A DNA stretch of 38,504 nt from Lachnoclostridium sp. UBA3262 (GTDB lineage: Bacteria; Bacillota; Clostridia; Lachnospirales; Lachnospiraceae). The notes beneath the pieces are model-generated. The model saw nothing but the letters and a program-made list of their open reading frames with translations. It did no database searches and was not told where the DNA came from. The DNA is taken from contig DEUM01000039.1 in the NCBI GenBank assembly GCA_002362575.1, forward strand, positions 1-38,504, read 5' to 3'. Position numbers and translations under genes: made by a program. The first letter of the stretch is position 1, and every line of letters starts with the position of its first letter. Below, in pieces: positions 31,873-38,504 of the stretch.

Positions 31873-32286
31873 ATGGAATACAAAGAAAATATTTTATCAT
31901 ACGAGAATTATTATAGGCTAAGAGAAAGTGTAGGCTGGGCGAATTATTCAAAGACGCAAGCCCAAGCTGCTCTTGACAATAGCCTATACACCATAACTGC
32001 AACGGAAGGCAGTAAAACGGTCGCTATGGGAAGATTAATCGGTGACGGACAGTATTTTACTATTGTGGATGTAGTTGTACATCCCGATTTTCAGCGTCAA
32101 AAAATAGGAACAACGATTCTTAATATGCTGTTAAAATATGTAGATGACCATACCCCCGCGGGGGGCAGGTCAAGTATTCAGCTTATTTCCGAAAAAGAAA
32201 AAGAATCATTCTACGAAACGCTAGGATTTAAGAAAATCCCACATGAGTTTTGCGGCAGTGGAATGAGAAAAGTGATTTATAAATGA
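31873..32286 (+). CDS. GNAT family N-acetyltransferase
   Basis: 137 aa. Plus-strand GNAT with VAMGRLIGDGQYFTIVDVVV, VHPDFQRQKIGTTILNMLLK (acetyl-CoA loop) and ESFYETLGFKKIPHEFCGSGM. The start at 31873 has AAGAGGG upstream. Of note, codons for TPAGG form the palindrome CCCCCGCGGGGG (32153-32164) in an otherwise AT-rich gene. Acceptor unknown. Confidence 0.9.
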   Translation: MEYKENILSYENYYRLRESVGWANYSKTQAQAALDNSLYTITATEGSKTVAMGRLIGDGQYFTIVDVVVHPDFQRQKIGTTILNMLLKYVDDHTPAGGRSSIQLISEKEKESFYETLGFKKIPHEFCGSGMRKVIYK

Positions 32287-32304
32287 AATGCAACATCTAA
32301 TATT

Positions 32305-34092
32305 TCAAATTTCTCTAAACTCCTCCGGCAAATCAAGTTCTTCCAGAACATCAAGCATCGGTTCCTGATCAATATCAAAATGAACACGTCGGGCACCAGA
32401 GGACCTGGGGGCTTCGAGACCTGCTCTTGCATGATAAAAATTCCACACTAGCCCATTTTCATCCTCCAAGAAAGAATTGTGGCCCGGTCCGTATTCCCCA
32501 TGACATGACCGAGAGGAAAGCAGAGGATAATTGTTTTTTCTCCAGCTCTGAGGTTTTAACGGATCAGCCCCCTCTTTTAGTCCCAGCAAACCAACCGTAT
32601 ATGTAGCATCAACTGCAGCAGCAGAGTAAGTGACCATTAGTTTACCTCCCCGCTTAAGGGCAAATGGCCCTTCCACTACAAATGTGTGATTATTTTCCCA
32701 GCCGTATTCCGGCTTAGCAATACACACAGGATTTGATAACAGCTTCCATGGCTCATCACTGTTGATTTCAGCAAGATACAACCATGCACCTTGATCTACC
32801 GGAAGAAACTGTCTCTGTGACCACATAGCATACACCTTTTCCTCATTTTGAAAAGTAGTCATATCCAATGAAATCACTTTACCGGCCTCGCACAGTGGCG
32901 TCCCATCCTTCTTTACAACCAATTTCGGTTTGGACCAGTCGGATGCCCTCATAGGATTTCCGCCCTTCTTGAGCTGCATAACCCTCGACTCCTCAAAAAA
33001 GAACTCTCCTTCCGTTGCTGCATGAAATATATACAATCTTCCATTAATCTCATGAAATTCCGGTGCCCACAATAACCCATTAATATCCGGATACATTGTC
33101 GTATCTAGCAAAAGTTCTTCCTCAGCTCCCACAATTCCTCCAAGATTATCCGCACAACGAATCCAAAGACTTTTATTATCATCAAAATCATTTGTTGCAA
33201 TAAAATAATATTTTCCACGCCAGTATATACAACATGGATCTGCCCTATATTCGGCAATCGGAAATGAGAAATGCTCCTGATGTACCTTTCCCCTTAATAA
33301 ATTGCTATTCGGTTTCTCTCCTCTCCCTGTTTCCCAATCAATTCGCCGTTCCACCTTAGTCCCATCACTGTAATATCCAATTGCACGAATCTGCTTTAAC
33401 TCCACCTCGTTAAACGCCGTTTTCGTATCACTCCGTTGCATGTCAACACATTTTGGCGTAAGCAATTTATGAATAAGATACTGTCCTTTCTCCTTCGAAA
33501 TTTGAATCACATTTCCCGGCTTCACACCCTCTATTTCTTTTATTGTCCCCGATAATCTGTCGGTAAAGTCTAATTGTTGTAAAATGGGTTGTTTTCTAGT
33601 CTCAACATCTGTTAGCTCTTTTGCCGCAAAGAGATTTTTGCTGTTTCCTTTCATCCATGTTCCGTCCTCTCTTTCCCACTCCAACAAATATGTCTCCATT
33701 TCTTTTTGAAAGCAACAGCGAACCTGTCTGATATGTCCTGCCTCTTGCAGTCTTAAAAGCCCCATCTCCCGAAAATGAACCAAATCGTCACTCTCCCACA
33801 ATAGCACACTCCCCTCACTCTCTAGATCTGGTTCTCCTTCTGCTTCCGTCCTCACTGCTGCCACTCCAAACCTGCCATCTCCTGTCAGAAACAACCATGG
33901 CTTTTTCAAGCTTTTAGCCTTCATAGTTCCATCTCCATAATGTACCGCCTTTGCAAAAAGTACACCTTCATTATGATGGAATGGAATAAAATTCTCTCCC
34001 TCATCCCGATAAGCCAGATGCATACTGTACGCCAGCTTAGGCGCATAAATAATATCCTCTTTCGGCTTTCTTGTATAACAAAGAATATCCAT
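32305..34092 (-). CDS. cytoplasmic glycoside hydrolase family 43-like protein with N-terminal accessory region
   Basis: 595 aa, no signal peptide. The C-terminal five-bladed propeller (about 280-580) has the general-base Asp285 in EYRADPCCIYWRGKYYFIAT, LLWAPEFHEINGRLYIF, SLDMTTF (second Asp about 410) and general-acid Glu474 in VVEGPFAL, plus GPGHNSF. GH43 enzymes remove arabinose or xylose from plant polysaccharides. The first 180 residues also show blade-like features (SVLLWESDDLVHFREMG) and 190-265 look like an Ig-type insert (IGYYSDGTKVERRIDWETG). Likely acts on imported oligosaccharides; no transporter is adjacent. Confidence 0.82.
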   Translation of the reverse strand: MDILCYTRKPKEDIIYAPKLAYSMHLAYRDEGENFIPFHHNEGVLFAKAVHYGDGTMKAKSLKKPWLFLTGDGRFGVAAVRTEAEGEPDLESEGSVLLWESDDLVHFREMGLLRLQEAGHIRQVRCCFQKEMETYLLEWEREDGTWMKGNSKNLFAAKELTDVETRKQPILQQLDFTDRLSGTIKEIEGVKPGNVIQISKEKGQYLIHKLLTPKCVDMQRSDTKTAFNEVELKQIRAIGYYSDGTKVERRIDWETGRGEKPNSNLLRGKVHQEHFSFPIAEYRADPCCIYWRGKYYFIATNDFDDNKSLWIRCADNLGGIVGAEEELLLDTTMYPDINGLLWAPEFHEINGRLYIFHAATEGEFFFEESRVMQLKKGGNPMRASDWSKPKLVVKKDGTPLCEAGKVISLDMTTFQNEEKVYAMWSQRQFLPVDQGAWLYLAEINSDEPWKLLSNPVCIAKPEYGWENNHTFVVEGPFALKRGGKLMVTYSAAAVDATYTVGLLGLKEGADPLKPQSWRKNNYPLLSSRSCHGEYGPGHNSFLEDENGLVWNFYHARAGLEAPRSSGARRVHFDIDQEPMLDVLEELDLPEEFREI

Positions 34093-34168
34093 GAATCCTT
34101 CCTCCTTTTGCTTCTTATCATCTATCCACTAAACTATACTTAGCCTTTCCTAAACATCACAATCTGGC

Positions 34169-35671
34169 TTAAATACGGTAACTATCCAAATCATGATTCA
34201 TCGATGAAATTGCAGAAACCGTCTGCTCTGTCGCCGTACCAATATCTTGCATATCTGCGTCCATGGAAGATAACATCCCAGACAAATGTGCAAGCATTTG
34301 ATCTGCCAATTTGTTTAATCCCTGAATCGCCTCCACCACATCGCCACTCATCTTCTGAATTTTATTTGCCGCTTCATTCGTACTTCCTGCCAGTGTTCCA
34401 ATTTCAGACGCTACAACAGAAAAACCTTTCCCAGCCTCTCCTGCTCTGGTCGCCTCAATCGAAGCATTCAACGCTAACAGATTTGTCTGCCCTGATATCT
34501 CCAAAATCGTATCGGAAAGCTCTTGGATTGTAAGCACCGCCTCTGCTTTCTCTTTTTCTTTTATCAGATTTTGTGACATCATTTCCGCGCTCTCTGAAAT
34601 CCTGGCAGAAGAATTTCCTGCCGTATCACTAAGCTCAACAGAAGAACGATTAATCTCCCTAAGGTCGTCCGTATTTTTTGAAACAATACCAACGATACTC
34701 CCAATATCCTTGTATACAAAATCCAACTGCTCGCCGGCGGTTCCGATTGACTCCGTTATCTCCTCTGTGGAGGCGACCATGGATTTCATCGCGTTATTAA
34801 TATTACTGATTTTTGAAACAGAACCAGATACATGTGTATTAATATCTTCCATCTTCTGCCCAATATTATCCGTCCCGCTCTTTACCTCCCGGATTGTCTT
34901 TGCCGTCTTTTGCAATAGACAATTCAAGCTGTTACCGATTACTTCCAGTTCATCACCAGATACTATATCAAGCTCCTTTGTCAAATCGCCGTCATCCGAT
35001 GCGACCTCCTGTATTTTATCGTTTACTTTTACGAAATTTCTTTTCATCCTGATTGACACCAAAAGTGCCAGCAATACAGCAAATAAAATACCTCCGGCTA
35101 CTGCGACCAGAATATTCCGAATCAGGCTGTTATGCGAAGTCTGTATGGAGGAGGCCTCATAATCCACTGCCACAATCCCAAGCACCGTCACGTCACGCAT
35201 TATCGGTGCATATCCACTATAAAAAGTCCCCCACTCATCCGTAAACGGTTCTCCCGTTACCGATACCTCTCCTTTCATCGCATCAAGCATCGCATCCTGC
35301 GCCTCATAATACTCGGCATACTCTCAGGGATCATCCGGATCCGTATCAACTACAAATTGAAACTCCTTCTCATTCTTAGGCATAAGGGTATAGACATAAG
35401 TAACGGAATCTCCCTTGAGAAAAAAATCCAGAGAACCTTTTACATGTGATAATGAACCTTCATCTCCCTCCATCGCTTTCGCAAAAACTTCCCCATCTAC
35501 ATTTTCAGCAGCAATCATTGCTATTTCCATAACATTATCCATCGTCTTTTTTTTCTGGAAATTTCCCATCGTAAGATATGACACGCTTGCCACGATAAGT
35601 GCTACAATAAGAGACGCTCCCAAAATAAAGAGAAAAAGCTGTGTAGAAATACTGATTTTTCTAGTCTTCAT
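34169..35671 (-). pseudogene. methyl-accepting chemotaxis protein broken by one TGA codon
   Basis: The start at 35671 (good AAGGAG site) encodes a first membrane segment (about 10-32) and the beginning of an extracytoplasmic sensor domain, then TGA at 35326-35324 after residue 115 (DTDPDDP). The same frame continues as EYAEYYEAQDAMLDAM, the rest of the sensor, a second membrane segment (NILVAVAGGILFAVLLALLV), a HAMP-like linker and the signalling hairpin SGQTNLLALNASIEATRAGE with AGKGFSVVASEI, ending at 34169. Whole frame 501 codons, a normal receptor size. One substitution (for example GGA to TGA) explains it. Inactive unless read through; a fragment restarting at 35290 would lack the first anchor. 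Confidence 0.87.
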
Positions 35672-35766
35672 ATGCTGTAATTACTCCTTCCTTTTTCACT
35701 CGGCATTATCGCCAGGCAAACGCATTATCTTTACTTCCGTTTCCATGTTACAGTAATATTTCTGAT

Positions 35767-35795
35767 ATTATAACATAAAAGTTCATCCCAAGTCC
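35767..35795 (-). promoter_or_regulatory. extended -10 promoter of the chemoreceptor gene
   Basis: Minus strand TGTTATAAT (-10 TATAAT at 35772-35767, with the extended TGn) and a poor -35 (GGACTT at 35795-35790). The weak -35 beside tandem sites at 35805-35846 suggests activator dependence. Confidence 0.5.
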
Positions 35796-35804
35796 ATTTT
35801 GAGG

Positions 35805-35846
35805 GTACAATTTGCACTTTTTTCAGTACAATTTGTATTTTTTCAA
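35805..35846. promoter_or_regulatory. two tandem 21-bp direct repeats, possible activator sites
   Basis: GTACAATTTGCACTTTTTTCA (one base trimmed here) at 35805-35825 repeats at 35826-35846 with few changes; the shared core is GTACAATTTG. A 21-bp period equals two helical turns, as for LytTR-type response regulators. It abuts the -35 of the chemoreceptor promoter. Confidence 0.5.
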
Positions 35847-36063
35847 TCAAAATAGTGCGAATAGGCGGGGGTACCGAAACTCCCAACATTCATAGTATTA
35901 TACCATATTTTTTATAATGTGTGTTGTGCTAATTTTGTCACAAACCCTGTTAATTTCGTATCGAAACGGTTTGTTACTGTTCTGAACCGCTCATTTTTAT
36001 TTATGGCTTATGACGCAAAAAAGCAAAGTACACAAGGACACCCTTGACATCCTGAGCTACGGC
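35847..36063. other. non-coding gap between chemoreceptor and Ig-like gene
   Basis: Together with the promoter region this gives a gene-free stretch of about 390 nt (35672-36063). This part is AT-rich with no ORF of note and no recognised riboswitch. It holds a small CGGTT/AACCG dyad near 35965-35988 and the plus-strand promoter-like sequence at 36044-36072. Confidence 0.4.
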
Positions 36064-36072
36064 TTATATACT
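36044..36072 (+). promoter_or_regulatory. near-consensus promoter facing antisense to the Ig-like gene
   Basis: TTGACA (36044-36049), 17-nt spacer, TATACT (36067-36072): 11 of 12 consensus bases. No plus-strand gene lies downstream, so it would make RNA antisense to 36064-36360. A chance match cannot be excluded in AT-rich DNA. Confidence 0.35.
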
Positions 36073-36360
36073 ATTTCTTATAAGTGGCTGTAACCACCGC
36101 CGTCCCTTTTTCTTCGCTTTCAGGGTAACGGTATTTCCCTTTTTCTTTGCAATGGAAACAACGGATTTTTTACTGTTTTTCCATTTCACTTTTGCCTTGC
36201 CGGGCGCGCCTTTTAATTTCAGCTTATATGTCTGCCCTATGGTGATTATCTTTTTCTTTGCTGCCAGTTTTGGCTTTGTTTTCACCTCTGCTGCCTTGCC
36301 GGGTATCAGCAGAAGCAGCGCCAGAGCAAAGAGAATGACGGTTCTGCTTTTTCTCCTCAT
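36064..36360 (-). pseudogene. small secreted bacterial Ig-like (BIG2) protein, 3' end frameshifted
   Basis: 98 aa as read. Signal peptide-like N-terminus (RTVILFALALLLLIPGKAAE), then a lysine-rich Ig-like domain: ITIGQTYKLKLKGAPGKAKV, WKNSKKSVVSIAKKKGNTVTLKAKKKG. After KKKG the frame gives an atypical RRWLQPLIRNSI; the -1 frame gives GTAVVTATYKK then TAG, the expected last strand of the domain. The shift point is the run GAAAAAGGG at about 36106-36114, so one base is missing there, or the ribosome slips by -1. Role unknown; cell-surface or secreted. Confidence 0.65.
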
Positions 36361-36469
36361 AATAATCTGGCCTCCTTAAAAATCATCTGTATTATTATAA
36401 AAATAGCATGCTTATCTTTATCTAATAAAATTATACAGCGCTTTTTTGCAGAAGTCAGCCTGTTAAATG

Positions 36470-36505
36470 AAAAAGGTATGGTTCAATTTCTATTCCCATA
36501 CTTTT
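36470..36505 (-). terminator. terminator after the 95-aa gene
   Basis: AAAAAGGTATGG (36470-36481) pairs with CCATACTTTT (36496-36505) with one bulged base. On the minus strand it ends in CCTTTTTCATTT, a usable U-tract. Confidence 0.6.
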
Positions 36506-36576
36506 ACCATTAAATTTCCTATTAACTTTAATTAAATAGACTAACTTTCTGATTCTGCATTATTATCATAAATATT

Positions 36577-36861
36577 TTAGACATTCTCATCTGGAAATTC
36601 TCTTAATAAGTCAGTTAACTGACGATTCATAATACTAATCAGCCATTCATCATTCTCTATTGACTTTTTTGATTTCGCAATAGCTTCTTCTCGTTCCTCT
36701 TGAGGCATAAATCTTAAATACCCTGGATTATTTAATTTTTCTATCTGACTTTTATTGATTTCTATCATCTTCTGATAATTCTCTATATCTCTCTTAAGAT
36801 AAGGTATCTGTGCCGCCCCCTTTATTTCTTCTACTCCAATTATTTTTCCGTAATTCCTCAT
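36577..36861 (-). CDS. small coiled-coil protein of unknown function
   Basis: 94 aa, not recognised. Soluble, charged and helical: QIPYLKRDIENYQKMIEINKS, EERAAIAKSKKSIEN-like segments and MNRQLTDLLREF suggest a coiled coil. The start at 36861 has GGAGG 8 nt upstream. It is 58 nt downstream of the 289-aa gene, likely in one transcript with it, ending at the hairpin at 36470-36505. Confidence 0.65.
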   Translation of the reverse strand: MRNYGKIIGVEEIKGAAQIPYLKRDIENYQKMIEINKSQIEKLNNPGYLRFMPQEEREEAIAKSKKSIENDEWLISIMNRQLTDLLREFPDENV

Positions 36862-36919
36862 TAAAAATTCCTCCAATCTTTATTCATGTACTATGATAAA
36901 TCTTACATATAAACTTGTA

Positions 36920-37789
36920 TTATTGAAGTTCATCAAGATACTCTCCTATTTTTTGATTATAGTCCTCAAATTCTGACAGATTTGTTAATCCACCTTTAGA
37001 TATTCCAGCACACAAATCAGTAATAACTTTCTCTTCGATAAATTTAATAGCATCATATTTTTCAATACCTTCTGGATCATCACAAGAATAATCCCTAAAA
37101 ACTGTTATAAAATTTATTTTAACATTTTCTTTATCCATTTCAGGTTCCATTTTAACATTATGATATCCAATGTCAGAATATCCAAATCCGATATAATAAG
37201 GTTCTTGAGCCTCTCTGGAATGTTGCATTTTGCATTCATAATAGTATTTATTGTTATCCATCCTGTCTGATTCCAAATGCTCTTTGTTAATAATATTACC
37301 TTCAATACCTTCACTTTTCAATATTTTTCGCGCCTCAGAAACGCTATATTTTAGTAACTTAATATCACTTCGGTAAGAATTAAACTCAAAACCTTCTTTA
37401 TTACTTACCATCATATATCCTAAAAGAGAACTATTTTGATTATAGAAGCATAACAATGTATAGTATTCGTCTGTATAGATAGCCTTAAAATATGTATCCC
37501 CAAACATTTGTATCTCAGATACACTTTTAGGTACCCCCAGTTTAGATTCAATATATTCTTTTGAAAAGCCTACACGTAAACATTTTAATTCTTCCTCCCT
37601 TAAATATATTGCCGTAAAGGGAATAGTATTATAAAAAATTTTCTTTGCGATTGAATCAAACGTTATTCCAAACAAAGCTATTACTACAATTATAAACCCC
37701 AAAAAAAACTTTAATATTGTAATTGGCAATTTCTTTACTTCATCTTTCATAGATGGTTTTATTTTTTCTATAATCTTTTTTATATTCAT
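36920..37789 (-). CDS. membrane-anchored protein of unknown function
   Basis: 289 aa, not recognised with certainty. One membrane segment (about 23-47, ITILKFFLGFIIVVIALFGI) near the N-terminus, then a soluble domain beginning LREEELKCLRVGFSKEYIES and KLGVPKSVSEIQ, reminiscent of SmpA/ETEC_3214-type small domains that test a glycine-spaced LGxP motif; the rest is rich in Tyr, Asn and Asp. A clear promoter lies at 37883-37911. Notably AT-rich compared with the core genes, consistent with acquired DNA. Confidence 0.65.
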   Translation of the reverse strand: MNIKKIIEKIKPSMKDEVKKLPITILKFFLGFIIVVIALFGITFDSIAKKIFYNTIPFTAIYLREEELKCLRVGFSKEYIESKLGVPKSVSEIQMFGDTYFKAIYTDEYYTLLCFYNQNSSLLGYMMVSNKEGFEFNSYRSDIKLLKYSVSEARKILKSEGIEGNIINKEHLESDRMDNNKYYYECKMQHSREAQEPYYIGFGYSDIGYHNVKMEPEMDKENVKINFITVFRDYSCDDPEGIEKYDAIKFIEEKVITDLCAGISKGGLTNLSEFEDYNQKIGEYLDELQ

Positions 37790-37882
37790 ACGCTACACCT
37801 GTATATTTGCTAATTTTATCATTCCTACATTCAATTTTTCTTTAAGAACGTTATCTGTTCCAAAACCGTTATATCCATATTT

Positions 37883-37911
37883 AGTATAATATAAACATAA
37901 AATATATGCAA
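37883..37911 (-). promoter_or_regulatory. promoter of the 289-aa membrane-protein gene
   Basis: Minus strand TTGCAT (37911-37906), 17-nt spacer, TATACT (37888-37883), about 94 nt before the start codon. An 8-bp inverted pair ACGTTATC (near 37848) and GATAACGT (near 37928) flanks it. Confidence 0.55.
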
Positions 37912-38025
37912 CCAAATACAAAAAGAGGATAACGTAAATTTACTGTAGGAAAACAAAAGACAGACTCCACCTGAGATGTGTTCCAGATTGATTCACTATC
38001 TTTACTATATCAGATTTTTCCTTTT

Positions 38026-38504
38026 TTACAATCCCCAAATATGATTCTTTAATGCCGCTATTTTCCGGATCTGTGAATAGGGGATGTTGTATACCGGTTT
38101 GTCTGCCAATACCCCCAGTGCCTCCCGGTTCTTTCTCTCTGCCGCAAACATCCGGCTGCTACTGTATATTATTTCTTCACATCCTACCGCTATTGGCAGT
38201 TCCCTTTTCTGGTATCTCACCAGTTTCAGCATATCCCCTCCATTTTTCTCATATATCCGCAGCCTCGGCATTTTGTCTGCACCTTTCCTGCTCCACCCAG
38301 CGGTCTTGAACTCATCCGGTCTGCAAAAACATGGCTGATATGTCCTTCCGCACTGCATTTTATCTCTTCATTCTTGTCCCTGACTCGTTGCATGATTCCC
38401 GCCCAGTTCCCGAGGATATATGCCTTTGCGTATTTTACCGTTTTTCTTTTTGCTTCTATTTCCGTTACCTCCAGTATCCGTGAGATGGTATAATAAAGTT
38501 GTAA
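38026..38504 (-). mobile_element. ISLre2 (UPF0236) family transposase, 3' part, frameshifted, running off the right edge
   Basis: Reading inward from the edge, the frame gives VTEIEAKRKTVKYAKAYILG, EIKCSAEGHISHVFADRMSSRPLG, then continues in another frame as WSRKGADKMPRLRIYEKNGG, DMLKLVRYQKRE and ALKNHIWGL-stop. The join reproduces the ISLre2 C-terminus (HVxSDRMSSRPLGWSRxGxDKMxxLR). One base is missing near 38300 (GGTGG where GGNTGG is expected). The rest lies beyond the window. Likely dead; insertion ends were not found. Confidence 0.75.

Noticed and set aside
34169..35671. Stop-codon reassignment explaining the internal TAG and TGA codons
   Set aside because: rnj and birA end in TAG and trmR and dtd end in TGA at their proper lengths, so both codons are normal stops here.
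35847..35990. Riboswitch (cyclic di-GMP type) upstream of the chemoreceptor
   Set aside because: No conserved core sequence or paired helices could be traced; the region also lies upstream of the predicted transcription start.
38026..38358. Independent 110-aa gene starting MQCGRTYQP
   Set aside because: Its first 20 residues are out of frame relative to the transposase; the in-frame continuation from the edge reproduces ISLre2 sequence.

Overview
The window looks like chromosomal DNA of a low-to-mid GC, Gram-positive anaerobe of the Clostridia, most likely a gut Lachnospiraceae. Reasons: strong AGGAGG-type ribosome sites before almost every gene, a Firmicutes-type ireB-ruvX-DUF1292-rnj gene order, a PdaB-like sporulation deacetylase, an Fe-type alcohol dehydrogenase and an ISLre2-family transposase remnant. 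No rRNA, tRNA or CRISPR array was seen.

Region 1 (about 0.2-17 kb) is conserved core, nearly all on the minus strand. One long operon, with a clear promoter at 7614-7642, runs ireB-like, ruvX, DUF1292, RNase J, a short MltG-like protein, trmR, trhP, birA, hflX. trmR and trhP act in successive steps of tRNA wobble-uridine modification. Upstream lie mtaB, a divergent His-less HPr-like gene on the plus strand, then thiI, a cysteine desulfurase and rsmE (a sulfur/RNA-modification group). A FliD-like protein and a histidine-phosphatase gene broken by an amber codon follow, then murE, a HAD phosphatase, dtd and a MATE exporter. A lone Fe-alcohol dehydrogenase (plus) ends this part.

Region 2 (19.8-25.9 kb) is the most striking. 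It is a six-gene minus-strand operon: two DUF2589 proteins, a stand-alone glycosyltransferase resembling the catalytic domain of large clostridial toxins (TcdA/TcdB), a GH73 peptidoglycan hydrolase without signal peptide, a small unknown protein and a polytopic membrane protein (DUF6688-like). Directly upstream is a 150-bp segment bounded by perfect 15-bp inverted repeats next to a tyrosine recombinase gene, which looks like an invertible promoter switch. Inverting it on paper creates a TTGACA-17-TATTAT promoter facing the operon. I propose a phase-variable glycosyltransferase-effector system; this is inference.

Region 3 (26-38.5 kb) is accessory: PdaB-like deacetylase, three GNAT acetyltransferases, a ParE/Phd-type toxin-antitoxin pair, an AraC/GyrI regulator, a Gfo/Idh/MocA oxidoreductase, a secreted protein, a TfoX-C protein, a cytoplasmic GH43 enzyme, a chemoreceptor broken by an in-frame TGA, a frameshifted Ig-like protein, two unknown genes, and a decayed ISLre2 transposase running off the right edge. 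Several genes carry single nonsense or frameshift lesions, so either this strain is losing accessory functions or the assembly has errors.
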